From NCBI RefSeq assembly GCF_000027225.1, contig NC_013892.1:3224001-3288000 (forward strand): a DNA stretch of 64,000 nt, given 5' to 3'. Below the pieces are notes generated by a model. It did not search any database and had not been told where the DNA came from. It saw only the letters and a list, made by a program, of their open reading frames with translations. Each line of letters begins with the position of its first letter. Positions within the stretch are counted from its first letter, which is position 1. Made by a program: the position numbers and the translations under genes. The DNA is from Xenorhabdus bovienii SS-2004 (GTDB taxonomy: Bacteria; Pseudomonadota; Gammaproteobacteria; Enterobacterales; Enterobacteriaceae). Shown here piece after piece: positions 1-9,637 of this stretch.

Positions 1-385
1 TATCGATCACATAATCATCCACTAAAGGACGGCCAGCCGGTTTAGCGAAAATAGTCACGAAATGCGCTTTAGGATACATGTTACGAATTGCCTGCGCTGT
101 ACCTCCGGTATCAACCAAATCATCGACAACGATAAAACCTTCTCCGTCACCTTCCGCTTTTTTAACGACTGTCAATTCACGCTGATTATCATGGTCATAG
201 CTGGAAATACAGACAGTATCGACATGACGAATCCCCAGTTCACGCGCCAGCAATGCACCCGGTACAAGCCCACCACGGCTAACGGCAATAATGCCTTTCC
301 ATTGTTCTACAGGAAGTAAACGTTGTGCTAATTTACGGGCATGCATTTGCAACATATCCCACGTTACAACATATTTTTCGCTCAT
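1..385 (-). CDS. gpt: Xanthine-guanine phosphoribosyltransferase (C-terminus cut by window edge)
   Basis: Transfers phosphoribose from PRPP to guanine, xanthine and hypoxanthine in purine salvage. The reverse strand from the ATG at 385 reads [20 protein letters not shown], and 128 codons fit in the window. The N-terminal part closely matches E. coli Gpt (about 152 aa). The PRPP-binding loop is visible as [13 protein letters not shown], with the upstream SRGGLVPG segment also typical. About 24 residues are missing past the left edge. It is divergent from pepD, the same neighbour as in E. coli. Confidence is high because the sequence is near-identical to the enterobacterial family. Confidence 0.97.
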   Translation of the reverse strand, partial: MSEKYVVTWDMLQMHARKLAQRLLPVEQWKGIIAVSRGGLVPGALLARELGIRHVDTVCISSYDHDNQRELTVVKKAEGDGEGFIVVDDLVDTGGTAQAIRNMYPKAHFVTIFAKPAGRPLVDDYVID

Positions 386-646
386 ATGATTTGATCCTGG
401 AAACTAAGAATGCCTCAGAAAAGAGTTTTTTGCGGAAAAAAAGGTTGCGCGGGATTATAGTGATTTGGATCGGCAAAAACCAGTAAAAAACAAGGGAAAT
501 CCTGATCCTGACTGCACATCTCAAACAAGAAAATGATATCCTCGAGCATGGCATGGGCATTGGGACAGCTCAAGATGACAAAAGCCCCCGATGCGTCAGA
601 CATTACTATTTCCATCTCATCAAAATGCAGTTACAGGAGATTCGCC

Positions 647-2107
647 GTGTCCGCATTATCAACATTATCCCCTCAACCATTATGGGATATTTTTGCCCAG
701 ATTTGTTCCATCCCTCATCCGTCCCATCACGAGGAAGCACTCGCGTTCCATATCATTGAATGGGCCAAGAGCAAAAATTTTCATGTCGAACGGGATGAAG
801 CCGGTAATATTCTGCTCAGAAAACCAGCCACAAAAGGTATGGAAAACCGCCAGTCAGTCGTGCTTCAGGCTCACCTTGATATGGTGCCTCAGAAAAACAA
901 TGATACACAACACGACTTCACAAAAGATCCTATCCGTACTTATATTGATGGTGACTGGGTAACTGCTGAAGGTACAACACTGGGCGCTGATAACGGCATC
1001 GGTATGGCTTCTGCTCTGGCAGTACTGGCAGATGAATCCGTCAAACACGGCCCACTGGAAGTTTTACTGACTATGACTGAAGAATCCGGCATGGATGGCG
1101 CATTCGGACTGCGATCAGGCTGGTTACAGGCTGATGTTCTGATCAATACCGATTCAGAAGAAGAAGGCGAAATTTACATGGGCTGCGCAGGCGGCATTAA
1201 TTTTGTCTCAACCCTGCTACTTTCCCGCGAAACATTGCCTACGGGTTACCAAACCTTGCAACTGACGATTAAGGGATTAAAAGGCGGCCATTCTGGTGGT
1301 GATATTCATTTGGGATTGGGCAACGCCAACAAATTGCTGGCACGTTTCCTCGCCGCACATTCAGATGAATTGAATCTAAAATTGATTGATTTCCAAGGAG
1401 GAACTCTGCGTAATGCGATCCCTCGCGAAGGTTCTACCGTCATTGCAATTCCGACAACTCAGCTCGAAAAACTGCACCAATTGAAAGATGACTATCTGGA
1501 TACGTTGAGAAACGAATATGCGGTCGTTGAAGCAAATTTGATCGTCCTATTGGATGAAATCGAAACTTCCTCACAGGCACTCACTACAGATTGCCAGACT
1601 CGTTTCCTATCCATGTTGAATACCATACCTAATGGTGTTATCCGTATGAGCGATGTTGCTGAAGGCGTAGTTGAAACTTCCCTGAACGTAGGCGTTGTCA
1701 CTATGGAAGAAGATAAAGTCGAGATTATCTGCCTGATCCGTTCATTGATCGACAGTGGCAAGGCTTACGTTGTTGATATGCTAAATTCTCTGGCAAAACT
1801 GGCAGATGCAGAAACAGCAACCAGTGGCAACTATCCAGGCTGGCAGCCAGATGCCAACTCGCCAGTCATGCATTTAGTTCGTGAAACCTATCAGCAATTA
1901 TTCGACAAGATCCCCAATATTATGGTGATCCACGCAGGTCTGGAATGTGGTCTGTTCAAAAAACCGTATCCGGATATGGACATGGTTTCCATTGGCCCAA
2001 CCATTCGTGGCGCCCATTCGCCTGATGAAAAAGTTCACATCAAGAGCGTTGGTCAATACTGGCAGTTGTTAACCGCTATCCTAAAAGCGATCCCGGTTAA
2101 AGAGTAA
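647..2107 (+). CDS. pepD: Aminoacyl-histidine dipeptidase (peptidase D, carnosinase-like)
   Basis: Cytosolic zinc dipeptidase of the M20 family that hydrolyses Xaa-His and other unblocked dipeptides. The product is 486 aa, against 485 in E. coli. Metal-site motifs are visible: VLQAHLDMVPQ (His/Asp), TLGADNGIGMA, MTEESGMDGAFGL (Glu) and the C-terminal IHAGLECGLF and GAHSPDE. I chose the GTG at 647 because CAGGAGA lies six bases upstream and because translation from there gives VSALSTLSPQPLWDIFAQ, aligning with the E. coli N-terminus. An in-frame ATG at 533 would add 38 unrelated residues. Divergent from gpt; followed by a terminator-like hairpin. Confidence 0.96.
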   Translation: MSALSTLSPQPLWDIFAQICSIPHPSHHEEALAFHIIEWAKSKNFHVERDEAGNILLRKPATKGMENRQSVVLQAHLDMVPQKNNDTQHDFTKDPIRTYIDGDWVTAEGTTLGADNGIGMASALAVLADESVKHGPLEVLLTMTEESGMDGAFGLRSGWLQADVLINTDSEEEGEIYMGCAGGINFVSTLLLSRETLPTGYQTLQLTIKGLKGGHSGGDIHLGLGNANKLLARFLAAHSDELNLKLIDFQGGTLRNAIPREGSTVIAIPTTQLEKLHQLKDDYLDTLRNEYAVVEANLIVLLDEIETSSQALTTDCQTRFLSMLNTIPNGVIRMSDVAEGVVETSLNVGVVTMEEDKVEIICLIRSLIDSGKAYVVDMLNSLAKLADAETATSGNYPGWQPDANSPVMHLVRETYQQLFDKIPNIMVIHAGLECGLFKKPYPDMDMVSIGPTIRGAHSPDEKVHIKSVGQYWQLLTAILKAIPVKE

Positions 2108-2116
2108 TATACGTGC

Positions 2117-2150
2117 CTCCCCTGCTCATCAGCCGTAGGGGAGCTTCCCT
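2117..2150 (+). terminator. Rho-independent terminator after pepD
   Basis: CTCCCCT (2117-2123) pairs with AGGGGAG (2137-2143) around a 13-base loop, followed by a pyrimidine-rich tract. It lies ten bases past the pepD stop and before the convergent dinB end. Confidence 0.6.
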
Positions 2151-2171
2151 TTCAGCATTACCAGCCCAATA

Positions 2172-3227
2172 TTACCACTCCAGTAATAATTGCCGTTCCA
2201 ATTGAGGATTCTGTAACGTCACATGCAGCCCAACCAACCGCACGCCCCTCCCTTCTCTGCGAATTTCCCAAGCCTGTTTTGCCACCTGAATCAGATCCGA
2301 TTTATCCAATAATGGGTGAATATGTTCCTGTGTCGTCAATTGAAAATCATCAAATTTTAATTTGATACCCTGACGGGCAATGCGGAGATCAGGTTTTACC
2401 TTGCCTAAACGTTTTTCCAATTCTGGGTAAAGTTTTTCGATGAGTTCAACACAATCACGCCACTCATGAATATCCTGTGCCAATGTTTTTTCTACACCAA
2501 CAGACTTACGTAAGCGATCGGGACTGATTTGCCGGTCATCAATACCATGACTGCGCTCCCAAAGTGCCAGCCCAAATTTCCCCAATTTTTTAATCAACGC
2601 AACCTTGTCATAGTTTTGTACATCAGCACAAGTCTCCAATCCCATATCAGATAGACGCTTGGATGTGACTTTTCCCACTCCTGGAATTTTGCGTAATGGC
2701 AATGACTTGACGAATACCTCAACCTGTTCAGGGGAAATAACATATTGCCCGTTAGGTTTATTGATATCAGACGCAATTTTTGCCAGAAATCTGATAGGTG
2801 CAACGCCAGCAGAGGCTGTCAGTTGCAATTCATCAAAAATCACCTGACGGATCTGTTGGGCGATCAACGTCGCCGAGCCGTGGCAATGTTGACAGTCCGT
2901 CACATCCAAATAGGCTTCATCCAGTGAAAGCGGTTCAATCAGTTCAGTGTAACGGGAAAAAATCTGGCGGATATGCTGAGAAACTTCTTTGTAGGACGCC
3001 ATTCGCCCCGGTATGACTTTCAATTGAGGACAAAGTTTCAATGCCATTGCAGTGGACATAGCACTGCGTACGCCAAAAAGGCGGGCAGGATAATTTGCCG
3101 TGCTGATCACCCCTCGTCTATCAGCGCTACCGCCAACAGCAATGGGGATATCGCGGAGTGATGGATTATCCCGCATTTCAATGGCAGCAAAAAAGCAGTC
3201 CATATCAATATGAATAATTTTGCGCAT
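2172..3227 (-). CDS. dinB: DNA polymerase IV (Y-family translesion polymerase)
   Basis: Error-prone polymerase that extends misaligned primers and bypasses N2-dG adducts during the SOS response. From the ATG at 3227 the product is 351 aa, the E. coli DinB length, and starts [20 protein letters not shown], carrying the first catalytic Asp (IDMDCF). The second acidic pair is in [13 protein letters not shown], and the helix-hairpin-helix region is [15 protein letters not shown]. The AGAGGTGAA ribosome site precedes this ATG; an upstream in-frame ATG at 3284 lies beyond the LexA box and is unlikely. A perfect SOS box sits about 36 bases upstream. Confidence 0.96.
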   Translation of the reverse strand: MRKIIHIDMDCFFAAIEMRDNPSLRDIPIAVGGSADRRGVISTANYPARLFGVRSAMSTAMALKLCPQLKVIPGRMASYKEVSQHIRQIFSRYTELIEPLSLDEAYLDVTDCQHCHGSATLIAQQIRQVIFDELQLTASAGVAPIRFLAKIASDINKPNGQYVISPEQVEVFVKSLPLRKIPGVGKVTSKRLSDMGLETCADVQNYDKVALIKKLGKFGLALWERSHGIDDRQISPDRLRKSVGVEKTLAQDIHEWRDCVELIEKLYPELEKRLGKVKPDLRIARQGIKLKFDDFQLTTQEHIHPLLDKSDLIQVAKQAWEIRREGRGVRLVGLHVTLQNPQLERQLLLEW

Positions 3228-3262
3228 TTCACCTCTGCATGCCTCTTTCCACACCAAAATAA

Positions 3263-3278
3263 CTGTATAAATATACAG
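3263..3278. promoter_or_regulatory. LexA (SOS) box of dinB
   Basis: CTGTATAAATATACAG fits the LexA consensus CTGT-N8-ACAG with an AT-only centre and is a near-perfect palindrome. It lies 36-51 bases upstream of the dinB start, where the promoter is expected. No other gene nearby reads away from it. Confidence 0.9.
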
Positions 3279-3383
3279 CTTCATATCATTGAAAGCTACT
3301 TGCTTTTTAAGAATTAATTCCTGCTACAAGTTAGCGCTCTATATGAAGTTTTGTTTATATTTAGCCTTGATGAGATGAAATTT

Positions 3384-4574
3384 TTAATCGTTGTGACAAT
3401 TTTTATGGTGTAAACGCGCGTCAATCAGTATTGGGACAAGTGCAATAATTGCCAGTAATGCTCCCACTCCAGCCACAGAAGATAAGCCGTAGCCTGCCCC
3501 GATTGCAAAGCCAGCCAGCAAGGGGGCTAATGTAATCCCGAGCTGGAAAGCGGATACATTAGTTGCACCTGCCAGTGTCGGCGCATTTGCGGCAATGGTA
3601 TAGACCCGGTTCATGACGGCAGGGTTAACAACGAAACCAGACACTCCGAGCAGAAATACCAGACAAGTTGTGATCACGTTTTCAGCTAAAAAAGTCAACG
3701 CAATAGAAGACACAATGATACCAAGAGTGCCAATCATCAGCGTCTTGAATGGATATTTGTCTGCTGTCCGCCCACCTATAGTCAATCCGATAAAAGCACC
3801 GATACCAAACAGTGCAAGCACCGCAGGAACCCAAACCACCGCCAGCTTGCTGATATCAATCAATAATGCCCCCAAATAGCCGAATGTCGCCATATAAGCG
3901 GCGGTTGTCAGCATAGTAGTGGTATAAGCTACCCATAATTTCGGTTGTGCCATGGTTTTTAATTCCGTATCTAATACCGGAGCCTCTCCCTGACCCGGTT
4001 GTATCTCCGGCAACATAAACCACAATGCTATTGCCGTGACTGATGTTGCTGCGGCAACCGCCCAGAAACCGGCACGCCACCCCGCTATATCACTAATCAC
4101 CGTTCCTAATGGCCCGCCCACTACCATCGCCAGACTCAATCCGCTGACAACCACGGCCAATGCCCTTGCCGTGCGATCCTGGGTTACTAAATTAACTGCT
4201 GTCGTCGCAGCGACTGCCCAAAATCCAGCGTAAGCGATACCACTGACAACGCGGGCAATCAATAACGGCCAATAATCGGGCGACAACATCCCAATGGCGG
4301 TAGCGGCAACAAACAGAGCCTGACTCAACAATAATGTTGCTCGTCTGGGCCAACGCAATGTTGCTACAGCCAGCGAGGGCGCTCCGAACAGAACACCAAC
4401 GGCAAATGCAGAAATTAACATCCCCGCAGAGGGTAACGAGACTTGCAGATCCTCAGCAATTTTTGGCAGCACACCTGCGATTAAAAACTCTGAACTTCCC
4501 ATCGCAAACAGACTTAAGCCCAAGAGATACACGCTGATGGGGATTTTAGATGGCATAATATTCGTAATAGACAT
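3384..4574 (-). CDS. MFS drug-efflux transporter (DHA1, Cmx/chloramphenicol-type)
   Basis: A 396-aa major facilitator protein predicted to export drugs in exchange for protons. About twelve hydrophobic segments are visible. The first one reads LGLSLFAMGSSEFLIAGVLP, with the GTSEF-like motif typical of the Cmx/CmlR/AraJ branch; the second segment has the LISAFAVGVLFGAP signature. I chose the ATG at 4574 (MSITNIMPSKIPISV) because GGGAG lies upstream; the ATG at 4628 adds 18 hydrophilic residues. Substrate is inferred from family only. A 15-bp perfect inverted repeat upstream may be its operator. Flanked by dinB and a pseudogene, so probably monocistronic. Confidence 0.8.
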   Translation of the reverse strand: MSITNIMPSKIPISVYLLGLSLFAMGSSEFLIAGVLPKIAEDLQVSLPSAGMLISAFAVGVLFGAPSLAVATLRWPRRATLLLSQALFVAATAIGMLSPDYWPLLIARVVSGIAYAGFWAVAATTAVNLVTQDRTARALAVVVSGLSLAMVVGGPLGTVISDIAGWRAGFWAVAAATSVTAIALWFMLPEIQPGQGEAPVLDTELKTMAQPKLWVAYTTTMLTTAAYMATFGYLGALLIDISKLAVVWVPAVLALFGIGAFIGLTIGGRTADKYPFKTLMIGTLGIIVSSIALTFLAENVITTCLVFLLGVSGFVVNPAVMNRVYTIAANAPTLAGATNVSAFQLGITLAPLLAGFAIGAGYGLSSVAGVGALLAIIALVPILIDARLHHKNCHND

Positions 4575-4657
4575 GGGTAAACTCCCGAATTGTTGGTTAA
4601 AGTGATGGAAATATTGATCATCGAACAATTGACTAAAAGTAAATTACAACATTATCA

Positions 4658-4699
4658 TTCAATAAATCAATTTAATGTTTTATTAATTGATTTATTGAA
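4658..4699. promoter_or_regulatory. 15-bp perfect inverted repeat upstream of the MFS gene (candidate operator)
   Basis: TTCAATAAATCAATT (4658-4672) and its exact reverse complement (4685-4699) are separated by 12 bases. The repeat is centred about 105 bases upstream of the MFS start. There is no T-run, so a regulator-binding site is more likely than a terminator. No cognate regulator gene is adjacent. Confidence 0.45.
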
Positions 4700-4791
4700 A
4701 TAAAACCAGAGAATTAGTGTGGGGTACCACTTAGCCCATCACGCTCTGATTCGATAATAAATATTTTAAAATTAGTTTATTGGGGGTCACT

Positions 4792-5178
4792 ATGAGAATC
4801 CGTGAATATTTCGAACGCTTACTCCATGATACTCCAGACAATGCTAATGCCATTGAGTACGAACATAATTGGTGGACATGGGGTAAAAGTCGCACAACCG
4901 TTACGCTCAATGCACTACAGCCAGTAACACGGCTCATAGAAGATATTCAACGGTTGGATATCAAAATTCTTATCGGGAGTAAGTGGGGGGAGTTAGTCAA
5001 AGCAACTGTAGTTCTTGTACCAAAAGCCACAGTGGAAGCCGCCGAACTGATTAACTGGACTAAAGAGCGAATAGGCACTGTATTTGCACCAAAAGCTATC
5101 GACTTCGTTAATTCTATTCCAACAACTGAAAATGGCAAACACGATAAATCAGTATTACGCACATCTCACAGTCGATGA
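4792..5178 (+). pseudogene. Internally deleted remnant of an AMP-binding acyl-CoA ligase
   Basis: The 128-codon frame joins two parts of one enzyme family. Residues about 1-35 (REYFERLLHDTPDNANAIEY, then WWTWGKSR) resemble the N-terminus of AMP-dependent acyl-CoA synthetases. Residues about 68-125 (ATVVLVPKATVEAAELINW, TKERIGTVFAPKAIDFVNSI, then PTTENGKHDKSVLR) resemble the extreme C-terminus, including the catalytic-lysine PxTxxGKxxK segment. The roughly 400 residues between, including the ATP-binding core, are absent, so the product cannot be an active ligase. ATG at 4792 follows GGGGGT; a TTG at 4780 is an alternative. Family assignment is from motif reading and is moderately sure. Confidence 0.6.
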
Positions 5179-5262
5179 TTCCATTACAATTTTACATATA
5201 GATCAAATAAAAAATCTAGCATGGCAAAAGCGTAGAAGTCGCCTTTGCCATAACATAAAGAA

Positions 5263-7305
5263 CTACCCCCCGTTCGGGAAAATCAATGTCTGACCCGGTG
5301 CTTCGCGATTCAGATGAATAAAGTTCAGATGCTTTTCGTAGTGATCGAGAATATCGCTGATAATTTGTTCTTTGGTGTAATCCATCAAGTCATTGCCCTG
5401 AGTCCCTTCCATCAAGAAAGTTTCCAATCGGTAATAGTAAGATTTACCCGATCTGGCACGATAGGTAAATCCAGGCACGGAATAACGCCGCGGCCAAACC
5501 TGGTACACAAAGTTTTGTTCATCCCCCAGTTCGACAATTAATTCAAGCGGGCTCAGTCGTTCGTCCCCTTCTGATGGCAGCGTATTAAACTGTACTTTCG
5601 CGCCACGTAATTCCAACTCTTTTGCTACTTCCTGCATGGCAGGACGACAAACCATATCCAGCATTCGTTGGGTACTTTTCGTGCCCGGAAAATTCATCAT
5701 GCGGCTCAGACGTTGTTTCCAGTTCAACGAACCATTGTCATGTACCAATGTTGGCGAGGTATTCTGCAATGAACTGGCTTTGCGGAAATCTTCCACACGC
5801 AAAGATTTATACAATCCTGCCATGACAAAGAAAATCACAAAGCTGAAAGGCAACCCCATGATTACCGTCATATTTTGCAAAGCAGAAATGCCATCCGTCA
5901 TTAATATACCCAGTGTTAATACACCAATCGCCACTGACCAAAAGACACGTAGCCAGTTAGGAGCATCATTATTGATATCACTGAGATTTGAGGTGAAATT
6001 CCCCAGAACCAACGACCCTGAATCTGCCGATGTGACATAAAACAGCAATCCCGTGATCGTAGCAACAGAGGCGCTGAACGTGAAGGCCGGATAAAGTGCC
6101 AGCAAGCCATAAAAACCTTGCTCTGGGTGCTCCAATACCGTTTCGGCCAATTGACGATTACCATGCAGGATTTCATACAATACACTGTTACCAAAAATCG
6201 ATAACCATAACAGCGTAAAGACAAACGGAATGATCAGCGTTCCCATCACAAACTGACGAATAGTTCTGCCACGGGAAATACGCGCAAGGAATAATCCAAC
6301 AAACGGTGACCAGGCAACCCACCATGCCCAGAAAAACAGCGTCCAGTTATTCATCCATTCGGTCGGGCGTTCAAATGCAAAACTATTGAGTGTCATTCCC
6401 ATGAAACGGCTGATGTAATCTCCAACATTTTGCACTAATCCATTAAGCAGAAACTCAGTATTTCCTACAAACAGAATAAACAGGATCAAGCCCAGTGCCA
6501 GCAGTACATTCAACTCGGACAGAAACCTAATACCTTTGTTCACGCCAGAAGTGACAGAAACAATGGCCATCACAACCGACAGCAGTATCAACCCACCCTG
6601 AACCCCCAAACCTTGAGGCAGTCCAAACAGCACTTTCAGACCATAATTCAATTGCACCACCCCAATGCCCAATGTGGTTGCAATACCGAAAATCGTACCT
6701 ATCACTGCCGCAATATCCACGGCATGACCAATAGAGCCTTTTATTCGATTGCCAAAAATAGGATAAAGTGCAGAACGAATGGTCAATGGCAGATTATAAC
6801 GATAGCTGAAATATCCCAGTGCGATCCCCATCAAGGCATACATTGACCAGCCCGTCAGGCCATAGTGAAACAGTGTCCACACCATCGCCTGACGAGCTGC
6901 TTCAATAGTTTCTCCTTCACCCGTTGGCGGCCGCATGTATTGTGTGACTGGCTCAGCCACTGAGAAAAACATCAAATCAATGCCTATCCCTGCGGCAAAC
7001 AGCATCGCAGCCCAACTAAGCAAACTGAATTCCGGCTTAGATTGCTCCGGCCCCAATTTGATAGAACCAAAACGAGAAGCGGCAACAAAAATAACAAATA
7101 CAATGTAAAGCGTTGCGGCCAGCAAATAATACCAACCGAATGTTTTGGACACCCAATCCAGCGTATTTTTTATCCAGATACTTGTCGCATCAGTGAAAAA
7201 AATCGTGAATAAAGAAAAAACGATAATCAGCCCTGCCGAGGTGAAAAAAACGACAGAATTAAGAGTATCCTTCTGAGTGTTTTTTGGACTGTCTGGTGTG
7301 TTCAT
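5263..7305 (-). CDS. betT: High-affinity choline/H+ symporter BetT (BCCT family)
   Basis: Imports choline for conversion to glycine betaine, the osmoprotectant. The product is 680 aa with about twelve membrane segments and a long hydrophilic C-terminal tail (roughly residues 510-680), the part that senses osmolarity in E. coli BetT. The family signature is visible in segments 8-9 as NNWTLFFWAWWVAWSPFVGL, the aromatic cage that binds trimethylammonium. The start at 7305 (MNTPDSPKNTQKDT) gives the normal length. Divergent from betIBA across a 209-bp control region, as in E. coli. Confidence 0.95.
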   Translation of the reverse strand: MNTPDSPKNTQKDTLNSVVFFTSAGLIIVFSLFTIFFTDATSIWIKNTLDWVSKTFGWYYLLAATLYIVFVIFVAASRFGSIKLGPEQSKPEFSLLSWAAMLFAAGIGIDLMFFSVAEPVTQYMRPPTGEGETIEAARQAMVWTLFHYGLTGWSMYALMGIALGYFSYRYNLPLTIRSALYPIFGNRIKGSIGHAVDIAAVIGTIFGIATTLGIGVVQLNYGLKVLFGLPQGLGVQGGLILLSVVMAIVSVTSGVNKGIRFLSELNVLLALGLILFILFVGNTEFLLNGLVQNVGDYISRFMGMTLNSFAFERPTEWMNNWTLFFWAWWVAWSPFVGLFLARISRGRTIRQFVMGTLIIPFVFTLLWLSIFGNSVLYEILHGNRQLAETVLEHPEQGFYGLLALYPAFTFSASVATITGLLFYVTSADSGSLVLGNFTSNLSDINNDAPNWLRVFWSVAIGVLTLGILMTDGISALQNMTVIMGLPFSFVIFFVMAGLYKSLRVEDFRKASSLQNTSPTLVHDNGSLNWKQRLSRMMNFPGTKSTQRMLDMVCRPAMQEVAKELELRGAKVQFNTLPSEGDERLSPLELIVELGDEQNFVYQVWPRRYSVPGFTYRARSGKSYYYRLETFLMEGTQGNDLMDYTKEQIISDILDHYEKHLNFIHLNREAPGQTLIFPNGG

Positions 7306-7449
7306 AGGCAGTTCCTGAAGTTAATGAAAATAAAAAGACAAAAAAGAATAAAACAACTAACTATTTGAATAAAAAACAAAAATTATGTTACCTCGAATAA
7401 ATTTAACCAACTATTGTGAATATATTGTAATAAAACATATTTAATTTTG

Positions 7450-7463
7450 ATTGAACATTCAAT
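7450..7463. promoter_or_regulatory. Candidate BetI operator in the betT-betI intergenic region
   Basis: ATTGAACATTCAAT is a near-palindrome (one central mismatch pair) lying 52 bases upstream of betI and 145 upstream of betT, within a strongly AT-rich promoter region. TetR-type BetI represses both divergent units in E. coli, so an operator is expected here; the assignment is by position and symmetry. Confidence 0.45.
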
Positions 7464-7514
7464 TAAAAAAAAGTTTAATGGTTGCCAAATGATTGATTCT
7501 CTGAGCATAAAAAC

Positions 7515-8111
7515 ATGCCAAAAATTGGAATGCAGTCGATAAGAAAACAGCAACTCATTGATGCAACATTAGCCGTAGTCAATGAGGTTGGAATGCAGGA
7601 TGCCAGTATTGCGCAAATAGCCCGAAAAGCAGGCGTTTCCAACGGTATTATCAGCCATTATTTCAAGGATAAGAATGGGTTATTGGAAGCCACCATGCGT
7701 TACTTATTACACCAACTCGGAATGGCTGTAGCACGGCGGTTACGGCTGCTCGATAATGCAACCCCAGCCCAGAGGCTGAAAGCCATTGTTGAAGGAAATT
7801 TTGATGCCAGCCAAATCAGCAGTGCAGCAATGAAAACCTGGTTAGCTTTCTGGGCAAGCAGCATACACCAACCCAATCTATACCGGCTACAACAAGTGAA
7901 CGAACGTCGTTTGTATTCCAATATTTGTATCGAATTCAGGCATGTCTTGCCAAAAGCAGAAGCCCGACTGGCAGCACAAGGGCTGGCTGCCCTGATTGAC
8001 GGTATCTGGCTGAGAAGTGCATTAAGCAGCAAGCCTTTTGACATAAAAAGTGCGTTCACTATCACCTTCGATTATATCGAACAGAAACTCGGAACACCTT
8101 ACACAGCCTGA
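7515..8111 (+). CDS. betI: TetR-family choline-responsive repressor BetI
   Basis: Represses the bet genes until choline is present. The 198-aa product has the N-terminal TetR helix-turn-helix: [20 protein letters not shown], then FKDKNGLL, matching BetI. It starts [20 protein letters not shown], again BetI-like. First gene of betIBA; betB starts 20 bases after its stop behind AAGGAGA. Its candidate operator lies directly upstream. Confidence 0.95.
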   Translation: MPKIGMQSIRKQQLIDATLAVVNEVGMQDASIAQIARKAGVSNGIISHYFKDKNGLLEATMRYLLHQLGMAVARRLRLLDNATPAQRLKAIVEGNFDASQISSAAMKTWLAFWASSIHQPNLYRLQQVNERRLYSNICIEFRHVLPKAEARLAAQGLAALIDGIWLRSALSSKPFDIKSAFTITFDYIEQKLGTPYTA

Positions 8112-8131
8112 ATTCTGACTAAGGAGAATCC

Positions 8132-9610
8132 ATGACTCGTTTTGGCTTACAAAAGCTTTATATCCACGGCACTTACGTTAATAGCGTTAATCCCGATAAA
8201 AATACTTTTGATGCGATCAATCCAGCTAATGGTGAGGTCATCGCTCAATTACAATCTGCGACAGAGCAGGATGTTGAGCTGGCCGTCAAAAGTGCTCAGA
8301 AAGGGCAGAAAATCTGGGCAGCGATGACTGCTGTAGAGCGTTCACGGATCTTACTCAAAGCGGTTGATATCCTGCGCGAACGCAATGATGTACTGGCTGA
8401 GCTAGAAACACTGGATACGGGCAAGCCACTGTCTGAAACTCAATATGTTGATATTGTCACTGGTGCGGATGTACTGGAATATTACGCTGGCTTGATCCAT
8501 TCTCTCGAAGGTCAGCAGATTCCACTACGAGAATCATCTTTCGTCTATACGCGCCGTGAACCACTTGGCGTCGTTGCAGGTATCGGGGCATGGAACTACC
8601 CAATTCAAATTGCCCTCTGGAAATCAGCACCAGCACTGGCGGCCGGTAATGCTATGATTTTCAAACCCAGTGAAGTTACGTCACTCACCGCCCTGAAATT
8701 AGCCGAGATTTATACTGAAGCAGGCGTGCCAGATGGGGTATTTAACGTTCTGACTGGCGCAGGTCATGAAGTGGGGCACACTCTGACAGTACATCCTGAA
8801 ATCGCCAAGATGTCGTTTACGGGTGGCATTGTCACAGGCAAAAAAGTCATGGCAAATGCATCTGGATCAAACTTGAAAGAAGTCACAATGGAGCTGGGTG
8901 GAAAATCCCCGCTGATCATTTTTGATGATGCCGATCTGGATCGTGCTGCTGATATCGCCATGATGGCAAACTTTTTCAGCTCCGGTCAGGTCTGTACCAA
9001 TGGGACACGAGTTTTTGTCCCGAAAACACTGGCTCCCCAATTTGAAGCCAAAATCGTTGAGCGCGTTAAACGCATTCGCATAGGCTCTCCCCTCGATCCA
9101 AATACCAACTTTGGCCCTCTGGTGAGCTTTCCACATATGGAATCTGTATTGCGTTACATCGAAAGCGGTAAGTCTTCCCATGCACGACTACTGTGTGGCG
9201 GTGAACGTCTGCTGGAAGGTGAATTAGCGAAAGGTGCATTCGTTGCACCAACGGTATTTAGCGACTGTACAGATGATATGCTGATTGTGCAGGAAGAAAT
9301 TTTCGGCCCTGTGATGTGTATCCTGACCTATGAAACGGAAGATGAAGTGATCAACCGCGCCAATAACACCGATTATGGTCTCGCCGCAGGATTAGTGACA
9401 CAAAATTTATCCCGTGCACATCGCGTGATCCATCAACTGGAAGCAGGGATCTGCTGGATCAACACATGGGGAGAATCTCAAGCAGCCATGCCAGTAGGTG
9501 GCTACAAACATTCTGGGATTGGCCGTGAAAATGGGCTGGTCACATTGCAAAATTACACACAAACCAAATCAATACAGGTGGAGCTGGGTCATTTTGAATC
9601 CCTATTTTAA
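8132..9610 (+). CDS. betB: Betaine aldehyde dehydrogenase
   Basis: NAD(P)-dependent oxidation of betaine aldehyde to glycine betaine, the second step from choline. The 492-aa protein is an ALDH-superfamily member (E. coli BetB is 490 aa). The catalytic Glu is in [12 protein letters not shown] and the catalytic Cys in [15 protein letters not shown]; the substrate/cofactor motif [20 protein letters not shown] and the C-terminal [10 protein letters not shown] are intact. The start has a clear AAGGAGAATCC ribosome site. It is the middle gene of the operon. Confidence 0.96.
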   Translation: MTRFGLQKLYIHGTYVNSVNPDKNTFDAINPANGEVIAQLQSATEQDVELAVKSAQKGQKIWAAMTAVERSRILLKAVDILRERNDVLAELETLDTGKPLSETQYVDIVTGADVLEYYAGLIHSLEGQQIPLRESSFVYTRREPLGVVAGIGAWNYPIQIALWKSAPALAAGNAMIFKPSEVTSLTALKLAEIYTEAGVPDGVFNVLTGAGHEVGHTLTVHPEIAKMSFTGGIVTGKKVMANASGSNLKEVTMELGGKSPLIIFDDADLDRAADIAMMANFFSSGQVCTNGTRVFVPKTLAPQFEAKIVERVKRIRIGSPLDPNTNFGPLVSFPHMESVLRYIESGKSSHARLLCGGERLLEGELAKGAFVAPTVFSDCTDDMLIVQEEIFGPVMCILTYETEDEVINRANNTDYGLAAGLVTQNLSRAHRVIHQLEAGICWINTWGESQAAMPVGGYKHSGIGRENGLVTLQNYTQTKSIQVELGHFESLF

Positions 9611-9637
9611 TCTATGACTGAAACAGAGGAGATAACA

